Positions 1 through 6,250 of a DNA stretch of 6,802 nucleotides are shown here, piece by piece (the first letter of the stretch is position 1; every line of letters begins with the position of its first letter). Source of the stretch: Oscillospiraceae bacterium. GTDB taxonomy: Bacteria; Bacillota; Clostridia; Oscillospirales; Oscillospiraceae. The stretch is from the NCBI GenBank assembly GCA_902765975.1, contig CACXBO010000005.1:1-6802 (forward strand). Direction: 5' to 3'. The translations under genes were made by a program, and so were the position numbers. Under the pieces are notes generated by a model. It worked only from the letters and a program-made list of their open reading frames with translations, did not search any database and was not told the DNA's origin.

Positions 1-819
1 AACAGCGTGATCTCTGTTTTCTATAACGGTTTTGAGGTTATCTCGGAAATATTCATCGCACTCAAGGCTTGCCTTTCCCGCCGCAAGCGCGACGCGGTCA
101 AGGTTATAAGGGTTTATCGAACAGCGCACTGCGTCCATATCGGCGATAAGCTCGCGTGAGGCGAGCATATAGCCGAGACGCATTCCGGCAAGCGAACGGG
201 ATTTTGAAAACGTGCGCACGACTGCAAGATTATCATATTTATCTATAAGTCGCACAGCGCTCTCGCCTCCGAAATCAACATATGCCTCGTCAACGATAAC
301 AAGCCTGTCGTCTCTCGACCTCAGTATGCGCTCTATCTCGGAGAGCGGCAGAAAGATGCCCGTCGGCGCGTTTGGATTGGCGATAACGGCGTTCTTAGGG
401 CTTTTAATATACTGCTCGGTATCCACCGTAAAGTCAGGTCTAAGCGGAGCTTCCTCGCAGTCCGCGCCGTAAAGTCCGCAGAAGACCTTATAGAACCCGT
501 AGGTGTGATTTGGGAATATAAAGCCTCCGGCGAGCGAAAAGAACAGAAAGCTCAGCGCCTCGTCCGAGCCGTTCGTTATCAGAACGTTCTCCGCACAGAG
601 TCCCTCTCTCTCTGCTATTGCGCGCCTCAGTTCAAGGCATTCCGGGTCGGAATAAAGGTTCAGCCTGCCTGCCTCGCGTGAAGCCGCATCAACGACCTCC
701 GCGGGCGGAGGAAAGGGATTCTCGTTTGTGTTGAGCTTGACGTAGCTCATATCCCTCGGCTGCTCGCCAGGAACGTAGGGCTCAAGACCAGAAAGCCTTT
801 CGGAAATAAACCTCGTCAT
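1..819 (-). CDS. hisC: Histidinol-phosphate aminotransferase, C-terminus cut off by window edge
   Basis: PLP-dependent fold type I aminotransferase that exchanges amino groups between histidinol phosphate/2-oxoglutarate and imidazole-acetol phosphate/glutamate, a late cytosolic step of histidine synthesis. I translated 273 codons without a stop from ATG at 819-817 to base 1; the family is about 350 residues, so roughly the last 80 are missing, including the expected C-terminal substrate-binding Arg. Visible motifs: NTNENP (30-35), YSDPE (56-60), NGSDE (83-87), NPNAPTG (148-154), VDEAYVDF (176-183) and TFSKSRSLAGMRLGY (203-217). Lys206 is the Schiff-base lysine; Asp177 and Tyr180 should contact PLP, and Arg214 the phosphate. 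These spacings match E. coli HisC. The start overlaps the hisD stop as ATGA (816-819), with a GAGGTGA ribosome site at 823-829, indicating translational coupling. The neighbouring his genes make HisC far more likely than another aminotransferase of the same superfamily. Confidence 0.96.
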   Translation of the reverse strand, partial: MTRFISERLSGLEPYVPGEQPRDMSYVKLNTNENPFPPPAEVVDAASREAGRLNLYSDPECLELRRAIAEREGLCAENVLITNGSDEALSFLFFSLAGGFIFPNHTYGFYKVFCGLYGADCEEAPLRPDFTVDTEQYIKSPKNAVIANPNAPTGIFLPLSEIERILRSRDDRLVIVDEAYVDFGGESAVRLIDKYDNLAVVRTFSKSRSLAGMRLGYMLASRELIADMDAVRCSINPYNLDRVALAAGKASLECDEYFRDNLKTVIENRDHAV

Positions 820-2087
820 TTTTCACCTCTCGAAAGGGCGCTTCTCGCGTGCGCCTCAAGCCCCTCTGCCCTTGCGAAGAGCGCGACCTTTTCCGACGCC
901 GAGTTCAGTGCGTCCTTCGACCAGTAGGAAAACTGGCTTCTCTTAACGAAGTCCTCAACGCCGAGCGGACTTGAGAACTTCGCCGTACCGCCGGTGGGAA
1001 GCGTGTGGTTCGGACCGGCAAAGTAATCGCCGAGCGCCTCGGGGCAGTATCTGCCCATAAATACGCTGCCCGCGTTTCTGACAAGAGGCAGGAGGGAAAA
1101 CGGGTCGTCTACCGATAGCTCAAGGTGTTCGGGGGCTATCTCGTTTGATATCTCGACCGCCGTTTTGATATCGGGGCAGATAATGATCTTGCCGTTATCC
1201 TCAATTGAGGCGCGGGCGATCTCAGACCTAGGAAGAGCGGCGAGCTGGAGCTCTATCTCATTTTGAACGCCCTTTGCAAGCTCCTCCGAATCGGTTACCA
1301 AAACGGCGGACGCCGCCTCGCTGTGCTCCGCCTGGCTCAGAAGGTCGGCGGCAAGCTGCGCGGGATCCGATTTTTCGTCCGCGACACAGAGTATCTCGCT
1401 CGGGCCGGCTATCATATCTATGCTGACGAGACCGTAAACCTGTCTCTTCGCCTCAGCGACGAAGGAGTTGCCCGGTCCGACTATCTTCATGACCTTCGGC
1501 ACAGTCTCAGTGCCGTATGCAAGCGCGGCTACCGCCTGAGCTCCGCCGGTTTTGAATATTCGCGTCACGCCTGCTATACGTGCCGCCGCAAGTATCGCGG
1601 GCGATATCTTTCCCGCCTTTGCCGGCGTTGCCATCACTATCTCGCCGCAGCCCGCTATTTTCGCAGGAACGGCGTTCATAAGCACGGTGGACGGATAGGC
1701 CGCCGTTCCGCCGGGAACGTAGATGCCGACCTTTTCGATAGGAGTTACTCTCTGGCCAAGAATGACGCCCTCCTTCTCCGTCATAACGAAGCCCTTTGAG
1801 ACCTGCCTTGAATGGAAGGCTCTTATATTTTCCTCCGCCTCGCGCATAACGGCTATGAGCTCCGGTGAAACGGCTGAAAACGCTTCGTCTATCTCCGCCT
1901 CTGTGACCTCAAGCCCGCCGGGAAGTCCGCCGTCGAATTTCTCGGCGTACTCATAGAGAGCTGCGTCGCCCCTCTTTTTCACGTTTTCTATTATCTCTGC
2001 GACAATGCCCTCGAGGCCCTTCACAGCCTCCTTGCGCGCAAATATCGCCTCTCGTTCTATTTCTCCGTATTTGAAGATTTTTATCAT
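816..2087 (-). CDS. hisD: Histidinol dehydrogenase
   Basis: Zinc- and NAD-dependent enzyme that oxidises L-histidinol through the aldehyde to L-histidine, the last pathway step, as a cytosolic homodimer. The product is 423 residues, normal for the family (about 430). Conserved blocks appear in the expected order: YVPGGTAAYPS (123-133), KTGGAQAVAALAYGT (179-193), VGPGN (203-207), DMIAGPSE (224-231), LLSQAEH (249-255), APEHLEL (318-324), ALGDYFAGPNHTLPT (351-365) and SPLGVEDF (373-380). By family alignment Gln252, His255, Asp354 and His413 are the zinc ligands, and Glu320-His321 the catalytic acid/base pair; all are present, so the enzyme should be active. The start ATG (2087-2085) lies inside the hisG stop (ATGA), preceded by GGAGG at 2095-2099 with a 7-base gap. 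The stop in turn overlaps the hisC start. Isoleucine is often encoded by ATA, as in the other his genes. Confidence 0.98.
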   Translation of the reverse strand: MIKIFKYGEIEREAIFARKEAVKGLEGIVAEIIENVKKRGDAALYEYAEKFDGGLPGGLEVTEAEIDEAFSAVSPELIAVMREAEENIRAFHSRQVSKGFVMTEKEGVILGQRVTPIEKVGIYVPGGTAAYPSTVLMNAVPAKIAGCGEIVMATPAKAGKISPAILAAARIAGVTRIFKTGGAQAVAALAYGTETVPKVMKIVGPGNSFVAEAKRQVYGLVSIDMIAGPSEILCVADEKSDPAQLAADLLSQAEHSEAASAVLVTDSEELAKGVQNEIELQLAALPRSEIARASIEDNGKIIICPDIKTAVEISNEIAPEHLELSVDDPFSLLPLVRNAGSVFMGRYCPEALGDYFAGPNHTLPTGGTAKFSSPLGVEDFVKRSQFSYWSKDALNSASEKVALFARAEGLEAHARSALSRGEK

Positions 2088-2686
2088 ATCAGCGCCTCCG
2101 TAAGCCGCTTTATCTCAACATTTTTGAATTTATAGCTCACCTTGTTCGCAACGAGCCTCGCCGTTATTCGGCAAACCTCTTCAAGAGGCGCAAGCCCGTT
2201 TTCCCTCAGCGTCGCGCCGCTCTCGACTATGTCCACGATAACGTCGGAGAGCCCCATTACCGGCGCGAGCTCTATCGAGCCGTTAAGCTTTATTATATCT
2301 ATATCCCTGCTCTTGCCGGAATAATAGCTTCTTGCTATATTCGGAAATTTTGTAGCCACTCTGAGAGGTCTCTCCATATCGTAAGTTCTCCCCTCGTAAC
2401 CTGCGACGCACATACGGCATCTGCCTATTCCGAGGTCAAGAAGCTCGAACACGTCCGCTCCCGACTCCAGCAGTATGTCCTTGCCGCAGACTCCGACGTC
2501 TGCAGCGCCGCGCTCAACGTAGATTGCGACATCGGACGGCTTTACCCAGAAGAAGCTCAGACCCGCGGACTCCTCTATGAATTTAAGCTTCCTCGTATTC
2601 TCTTCTATTGGGCCGCAGCCCAGCTTTTCAAAAAGCTTATATGCGCTTGAGCCGAGTCTTCCCTTCGGCAATGCTACGTTTATCAT
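2084..2686 (-). CDS. hisG: ATP phosphoribosyltransferase, short-form catalytic subunit
   Basis: Catalyses the committed first step of histidine synthesis, ATP + PRPP to phosphoribosyl-ATP. The product is 200 residues, the short HisG(S) class; long HisG is about 280-300 residues with a C-terminal ACT-like histidine-sensing domain, absent here. Short HisG is inactive or poorly active without the HisRS-like partner HisZ, encoded immediately upstream. Visible motifs: the N-terminal ALPKGRLG (5-12), ADVGVCGKD (62-70), LGIGRCRM (85-92) and the PRPP-binding segment around SDVIVDIVESGATLREN (147-163). The start ATG (2686-2684) overlaps the hisZ stop as ATGA and is served by GGAGAAG at 2691-2697. The stop overlaps hisD in the same way. 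Fourteen of 16 isoleucine codons are ATA, unlike the zinc-ribbon gene upstream. The short length is normal for this class, not a truncation. Confidence 0.97.
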   Translation of the reverse strand: MINVALPKGRLGSSAYKLFEKLGCGPIEENTRKLKFIEESAGLSFFWVKPSDVAIYVERGAADVGVCGKDILLESGADVFELLDLGIGRCRMCVAGYEGRTYDMERPLRVATKFPNIARSYYSGKSRDIDIIKLNGSIELAPVMGLSDVIVDIVESGATLRENGLAPLEEVCRITARLVANKVSYKFKNVEIKRLTEALI

Positions 2687-3561
2687 GCTTCTTCTCCGTT
2701 TATACTGTCAAGATATACTGCGAAGCCGATAGCTCCGCCCTTTCCTCCGAGGCTCTTTACAAGTCCGTCGTACCGTCCTCCGGAAACAACAGCCCCGCTC
2801 GCACCCGGAACGTACCCCTTGAAAACGAGGCCGTTATAATAATTCATATCCCTGATTATCGAAAAATCGACGTTCGCTCCCGCGGAAACTCCCGCAAGCT
2901 CGGCAGCCGCCGCGCTCATCTCGCCGTTCAGCGACATATCGGCGAGAGACTGAGACAAGCTCTCTGCCGGTCCGTAAAGCTCTGCAAGAGACTCCCATAC
3001 CGAGCTCACCCCGGCGTCCAGTCCAAGAGACCTTACTCCTCCGACGTTCTTCGTCTTCACAAGCTTCAAAAGCTCCGCCTTGACCGCGCTCTTTGCCTTC
3101 GTCTCCTTCAGAAGCCCGGCAACGTAGCCGATGTGGGCGACGTCAAGTATATGATCCGGCGAAATAAGCTCCAGGCTCGCCTTTGCGAGAGCAAGCACCT
3201 CTCTCTGCGCCTCTGCGTCAACGGTTCCGAGGCGCTCTATGCCCGCCTCCGATATCTCGCAAAATTCGCCGGACGAGCCGATATCCCTGTAGACCTTCTC
3301 GGTGTAGGATACTTTTTCCTCTCCGCCGCGGTAGTTTTTGATTATCGAAAGAGTTACATCCGGCTTGAGCGCCATAAGCCGCCCGTCTGTGTCCGTGAAC
3401 GTGAGTATCCTGCCGCCCAGGAAGCCCATATGCGCTGAGTAAAAATCGTATGGCTCAAATCTCGCCATCCTGTAGCGGCGGTATCCGCTTTCGGCAAAGA
3501 GCTTTCTAAGCCTGAGCTCCACTCGCTCGGCGGGGGAAAGAATAGAATCCGGAATATTCAT
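2683..3561 (-). CDS. hisZ: ATP phosphoribosyltransferase regulatory subunit, HisRS-like
   Basis: Paralogue of the histidyl-tRNA synthetase catalytic core that lacks the anticodon-binding domain. It does not charge tRNA; it assembles with short HisG into a hetero-octamer, is needed for activity and carries the histidine feedback site. The product is 292 residues: shorter than many HisZ (about 330-390), but compact forms are known, for example in Thermotoga as I recall. Seen in order: a class II core around RYRMARFEPYDFYS (29-42), ALKPDVTLSI (64-73), a motif-2-like segment YTEKVYRD (86-93) followed by EAGIERLG (105-112), the HisRS-type YYNGLVFKGY (241-250), GGRYDGL (261-267) and GGAIGFAVYLD (275-285). 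It is the first gene of the operon: start ATG 3561-3559, a weak GAGG at 3571-3574 nine bases upstream, and a strong promoter about 40 bases upstream. HisS itself is excluded by length and by the adjacent short hisG. Confidence 0.94.
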   Translation of the reverse strand: MNIPDSILSPAERVELRLRKLFAESGYRRYRMARFEPYDFYSAHMGFLGGRILTFTDTDGRLMALKPDVTLSIIKNYRGGEEKVSYTEKVYRDIGSSGEFCEISEAGIERLGTVDAEAQREVLALAKASLELISPDHILDVAHIGYVAGLLKETKAKSAVKAELLKLVKTKNVGGVRSLGLDAGVSSVWESLAELYGPAESLSQSLADMSLNGEMSAAAAELAGVSAGANVDFSIIRDMNYYNGLVFKGYVPGASGAVVSGGRYDGLVKSLGGKGGAIGFAVYLDSINGEEA

Positions 3562-3577
3562 CTGGTCAAGCCTCGCT

Positions 3578-3589
3578 TTAATACATTAA
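3578..3589. repeat. 12-bp perfect palindrome in the his operon leader, candidate operator
   Basis: TTAAT-AC-ATTAA reads as an inverted repeat with 5-base arms. It lies between the predicted transcription start (about 3592) and the weak hisZ ribosome site, a position where a bound repressor would block RNA polymerase. The operon leader is too short for a T-box or attenuator, so control by a DNA-binding protein is reasonable, but the motif is AT-only except for one base and could occur by chance. The operator role is inference. Confidence 0.3.
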
Positions 3590-3598
3590 TGCGATGAT

Positions 3599-3628
3599 AT
3601 AATAACATTTCCCCGTCCAGACTGTCAA
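3599..3628 (-). promoter_or_regulatory. Predicted sigma-70-type promoter of the his operon
   Basis: Read on the minus strand: -35 TTGACA (3628-3623, perfect), an 18-base spacer, then -10 TATTAT (3604-3599, five of six matches) preceded by TGT (3607-3605), which makes an extended -10. The start of transcription is predicted near 3592, leaving a leader of about 31 bases before hisZ. It sits directly after the terminator of the upstream gene, so the his operon should be an independent transcription unit. Confidence 0.85.
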
Positions 3629-3645
3629 TGTGCAATAGGGCGAAT

Positions 3646-3680
3646 AAAAAAACTATCGCCCGCTAAATGCGGGCGATAGT
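3646..3680 (-). terminator. Strong intrinsic terminator after the zinc-ribbon gene
   Basis: A perfect 12-bp stem (ACTATCGCCCGC, 3652-3663, against GCGGGCGATAGT, 3669-3680) closes a 5-base loop. On the minus-strand transcript it is followed by seven U residues (3652-3646, the first U also pairing at the stem base). It begins 19 bases after the TGA of the zinc-ribbon gene and ends 17 bases before the -35 box of the his promoter, separating the two units cleanly. The plus strand has no T tract after the stem, so it acts in one direction. Confidence 0.95.
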
Positions 3681-3699
3681 GATAGGTTTTAAACAAATA

Positions 3700-5268
3700 T
3701 CAGCCTTCAAAGAGGACCTTGAAGGTCTTGCCGTTTGTGCTGTAGAGACGGGTGCCGTCCTTGAGCTTTACGATAACGACCTTGCCGCTTGCAGAAACGC
3801 TGGAGATATCGTCGTCGAAGGAAGCCATCTTCTGACCCTTGCCGCCGGTGCTGGAATAGAGCACGTCGTCGGAGGAGTAAATAAGGGTCGTGCCCTTGTA
3901 GAGGTCGACGTCCTCAAACTCATCGGTGATCTTGGTGCCCTTGCCGCCGCTGGCCTTGATGGAATAGAGCTCGCCGTCAACGCTGTAGAAGATGGTCTTG
4001 CCATCCTCGGTGCAGACGAAGCCCTCGACCTCATCGATAATTTTGGTGGACTCCGGCTCCTTGGCGGCACCGTTTACCTTCTTGATCTGATCGTCCTTCT
4101 GGAAGAGAACGGTCTTTCCGTCGGAGGCAAGACGGACAAGTCCGCTTGTGATGCCCTTTGCAACGGAGGTGGTGCTCATGTCGCGGTTAAGCCTTACAAG
4201 CTTGCCGTCGTTATAGGCATAGCTGCCGATGAAGCTCTTTACGCCGTAGACGATGCCGCCGCCGGCATAGTTTCTGAGGGTTCTGAGCGGGGTAACAATG
4301 CTCGGATCATACTTGAACGCGGTCTTCTTCTCGCCGCCGTTGGCGCTGTATACGGTCTTCTCGCCGTCGTATACGAGCACCTCGGTGAGGTCGATGTTGT
4401 AGTAGATGTCGGAAGCGCTCTCCGCAAGCTTCACTCTGGAGTCCTCGTTGAACTTCTTCTGTACGAAGAAAGCGCCTTCCTTCTTGAGATAAACGAGGCT
4501 TGCGCCATTGGTTACGGCAACGGGAACCTTGTTCTTGCCAAGCTCATGGATCTTGCCGTCGTAGACGTAGCCCTTGTACTCGCTGTCCTCGGAATCGTAG
4601 GTGCAGAAGCCGATGGCGCTGCCGTTCGGAGAGATGCAGAGGTTGGAGGTGGAGATGTCGGAAGCGATCTTGGTGGACTTGCCTCCCTTGTAGATGTAGA
4701 GATCAAAGCCGTCGTCACCCTCCTGGGTGTAGACGAGAACGCTGCCGTCCATGGAGAAGGCATAATAGCCTGCGCACTCCTCGGTGACCTTCTTGTTTGT
4801 GTTCTGATCGAACCAATAGAGAACGCCGTCGGAATGAACTGCGCCGACCTTGCCGGTGGCGTTGGTTGTTGAATATACGCGGCTGTCGAACTCGATGGTC
4901 TGAACCTTGCCGTTTCCGTTGACTATGTAGGCAGTCTCATCATTGGTGGTCACGTAAAACTGAGGCTCGACAAAGGTGTATGTTCCGCTTCCGCCGCCGG
5001 ACGTGAGAAGTACTACGACAAGGATGAGCGCGAGAAGCGCTCCGGCTGCGATAGCGATGATCTTCGGGCTGATCGCAAAGCCCTTCTTCGCGGGTTCGGG
5101 AGCGGGGGTATAGCCGGTGTCGGCTGCGGGCTCCTCGTATACAGGGGCTTCGACGGGCTCCTCGTAAACGGGCTCGGTCTCGAGAGTCGGCTCTTCGATA
5201 ACGGCTCCGCAGGACGGGCAGAACTTCGCGCCGTCTTCAAGGTTCTCGCCGCATTTCGGGCAAAACAT
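3700..5268 (-). CDS. Membrane-anchored zinc-ribbon protein with probable beta-propeller domain, function unknown
   Basis: 522 residues, no assigned function. Residues 2-21 form a zinc ribbon with two CPxCG knuckles (Cys3/Cys6 and Cys17/Cys20). Residues 25-60 are a Pro/Glu-rich linker with a duplicated PVYEEP unit. After Lys61-Lys62 there is one membrane helix at about 68-88 and a short Gly/Ser stretch. The remaining 430 or so residues are beta-rich and repetitive, with recurring segments such as DGKTIFYS, GTTLIYSSDDVLYS and DGTRLYS spaced about 38-40 residues apart near the C-terminus, as in TolB/WD40-like propellers. There is no signal peptide, and the basic residues before the helix suggest that the ribbon is cytosolic and the propeller outside. 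The start is set by AAGGAGG at 5277-5283. The gene has its own promoter and terminator. Codon use is strongly biased (1 ATA of 29 Ile), like pckG and unlike the his genes, hinting at high expression. It could sense an envelope ligand or act as a scaffold; this is inference only. Confidence 0.9.
   Translation of the reverse strand: MFCPKCGENLEDGAKFCPSCGAVIEEPTLETEPVYEEPVEAPVYEEPAADTGYTPAPEPAKKGFAISPKIIAIAAGALLALILVVVLLTSGGGSGTYTFVEPQFYVTTNDETAYIVNGNGKVQTIEFDSRVYSTTNATGKVGAVHSDGVLYWFDQNTNKKVTEECAGYYAFSMDGSVLVYTQEGDDGFDLYIYKGGKSTKIASDISTSNLCISPNGSAIGFCTYDSEDSEYKGYVYDGKIHELGKNKVPVAVTNGASLVYLKKEGAFFVQKKFNEDSRVKLAESASDIYYNIDLTEVLVYDGEKTVYSANGGEKKTAFKYDPSIVTPLRTLRNYAGGGIVYGVKSFIGSYAYNDGKLVRLNRDMSTTSVAKGITSGLVRLASDGKTVLFQKDDQIKKVNGAAKEPESTKIIDEVEGFVCTEDGKTIFYSVDGELYSIKASGGKGTKITDEFEDVDLYKGTTLIYSSDDVLYSSTGGKGQKMASFDDDISSVSASGKVVIVKLKDGTRLYSTNGKTFKVLFEG
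5128..5172. repeat. Short in-frame tandem duplication, period 27 bases
   Basis: Two near-identical 18-base units begin at 5128 and 5155 (GGGCTCCTCGTA in both, diverging after that). In the encoded protein they give PVYEEP twice, at residues 33-38 and 42-47, a 9-residue period in the disordered linker between zinc ribbon and membrane helix. Such repeats arise by slippage and let linker length vary between strains. Confidence 0.75.
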
Positions 5269-5276
5269 GGTGTGTT

Positions 5277-5283
5277 CCTCCTT
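5277..5283 (-). promoter_or_regulatory. Consensus ribosome binding site of the zinc-ribbon gene
   Basis: AAGGAGG on the minus strand, eight bases before the ATG at 5268-5266. It is the best Shine-Dalgarno sequence among the genes whose starts are visible, fixes the start directly before the first CPKC knuckle, and agrees with the biased codon use of this gene. Confidence 0.9.
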
Positions 5284-5326
5284 ATTTCATTTTCTCTTTA
5301 AGAATATACTTACAGAGTTTATCTAT

Positions 5327-5354
5327 ATTATATCAAATTTGCAGGATAATGCAA
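5327..5354 (-). promoter_or_regulatory. Predicted extended -10 promoter of the zinc-ribbon gene
   Basis: On the minus strand a perfect TATAAT (5332-5327) is preceded by TGA (5335-5333), an extended -10. A weak -35, TTGCAT (5354-5349, three of six), lies 16 bases upstream, just after the folD stop. Transcription should start near 5320, giving a leader of about 50 bases. A 15-base inverted repeat, ATAAT-N5-ATTAT (5346-5360), covers the -35 and the folD stop, but it is AT-rich and may be chance. No terminator was found between folD and this promoter, so read-through from folD is possible. Confidence 0.75.
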
Positions 5355-5356
5355 TA

Positions 5357-6220
5357 TTATTTTTCCTTTTTGTCACTTTTACCCTCTGCCGCCTCGCAGA
5401 CGTGCCTTGCAAGAACGGCGGTAGTAACCGCCCCGACCCCTCCGGGCACAGGAGTAATCGCATTTACAAAAGGCTCTACGTCGGAAAAGTCCACGTCGCC
5501 AACTATCTTTCCCTCCGCGTCGGTGTTAATCCCCACGTCAACTATGACCTGTCCCGGGCTGACGCAGCCTATGCCGACCGTTCCGGCCTTTCCCGCGGAT
5601 GAGACTATGATATCTGCGCGGCGTGTCTCCTCCTTGAGATCGCGCGTTTTTCTGTGGCATACGGTCACAGTTGCGTTTTCCGCCATAAGGAGCTGGCTTA
5701 CAGGTTTACCGATAACGAGGCTTCGGCCTATAACGCAGGCTCTCTTTCCCTCGAGCTCCACCCCGTAATAGCGCAGTATCTCCATAACGCTCTCGGCGGT
5801 GCAGGGCGCAAAGCCCTTTCCGCTCCCGGTAAAAACTCCGCCGAGCGAAGCGTCGGTTATTCCGTCTACGTCCTTTTCCGGGCTGAGCTCGGCTCTCACG
5901 GCTGAATCCGAGATATGCCTCGGAAGCGGGCGGAAAATGAGGACTCCGTGGACCCCGTCGTCCTCATTCAGAGCCTTTATCTCGGCTATCAGCTCCTCCT
6001 GCGTTACGTTTTCGCGCAGCGGCACGTTCCTGACGTCTATGCCGACGGCGTCGCAGCGGCGCATAGCAGCCCTCTCGTAATATACGTCCGCGTCGTTCTC
6101 ACCGACCCGGACTATTGCAAGCGTCGGAGCTATTCCCCGCTCGCGCAGCTTTTCAGTTCTGACTGCGACATCCCCGGCAATCGCCCTCGCCGCCTCCGCG
6201 CCCTTCATTATGATCGCCAT
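5357..6220 (-). CDS. folD: FolD-family methylenetetrahydrofolate dehydrogenase/cyclohydrolase, variant active site
   Basis: 287 residues, normal FolD length. FolD interconverts 5,10-methylene-THF, 5,10-methenyl-THF and 10-formyl-THF with NADP, supplying one-carbon units for purines and formyl-Met. Family blocks: LAIVRVGEN (34-42), VYYERAAMRRCDAVGI (46-61), HGVLIFRPLPRHI (91-103), PEKDVDGIT (114-122), PCTAESVMEIL (139-149), the Rossmann segment GRSLVIGKPVSQLL (165-178) with ATVTVCHRKT after it, and VDVGIN and TPVPGGVGAVTTA near the end. Tyr48 and Asp117 match human Tyr52 and Asp125, but the catalytic Lys (human Lys56) is Ala52 and the catalytic Gln (human Gln100) is Phe96. As I recall, many clostridial FolD proteins share the YER..A and FRPLP forms, so this is a subfamily trait rather than damage. 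Loss of cyclohydrolase activity is possible. The ATG at 6220-6218 is chosen over Met5 because GGAGG ends five bases upstream of it. Confidence 0.93.
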   Translation of the reverse strand: MAIIMKGAEAARAIAGDVAVRTEKLRERGIAPTLAIVRVGENDADVYYERAAMRRCDAVGIDVRNVPLRENVTQEELIAEIKALNEDDGVHGVLIFRPLPRHISDSAVRAELSPEKDVDGITDASLGGVFTGSGKGFAPCTAESVMEILRYYGVELEGKRACVIGRSLVIGKPVSQLLMAENATVTVCHRKTRDLKEETRRADIIVSSAGKAGTVGIGCVSPGQVIVDVGINTDAEGKIVGDVDFSDVEPFVNAITPVPGGVGAVTTAVLARHVCEAAEGKSDKKEK

Positions 6221-6225
6221 ATCTG

Positions 6226-6230
6226 CCTCC
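6226..6230 (-). promoter_or_regulatory. Ribosome binding site that decides the folD start
   Basis: GGAGG lies five bases before the ATG at 6220-6218 and 17 bases before the second possible start (Met5, ATG at 6208-6206). The spacing favours the first Met, and the resulting N-terminus matches the usual FolD beginning with a hydrophobic strand and KG. Confidence 0.85.
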
Positions 6231-6250
6231 GAATTGGTTTATTTGCGTAA

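Noticed and set aside
1263..1799. Plus-strand open frame of 178 codons opposite hisD
   Set aside because: Cys/Arg/Tyr-rich antisense shadow of conserved hisD motifs; no ribosome site or domain.
2084..2686. HisG seeming truncated at 200 residues
   Set aside because: This is the regular short form that lacks the ACT-like domain, and its obligate partner hisZ is directly upstream.
2608..3438. Plus-strand open frame of 276 codons opposite hisZ and hisG
   Set aside because: It runs across two well-identified genes on the other strand, is rich in Arg, Leu and Ser as antisense shadows are, and has no family motif.
3562..3645. Possible T-box or histidine leader-peptide attenuator before hisZ
   Set aside because: The predicted leader is about 31 bases, with no run of His codons, no T-box sequence and no hairpin pair; the only hairpin nearby belongs to the terminator of the upstream gene.
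3667..4872. Long plus-strand open frame (401 codons) antisense to the zinc-ribbon gene
   Set aside because: The translation is low-complexity (repeated Leu, Val, Ala, Gly), has no recognisable domain, starts inside the terminator hairpin without a clear ribosome site, and lies opposite a gene with strong codon bias that naturally lacks stops in this frame.
5128..5172. Repeat units as a CRISPR or mobile-element signature
   Set aside because: Only two 18-base units with a 27-base period, in frame within a Pro/Glu linker; this is a protein-coding duplication.
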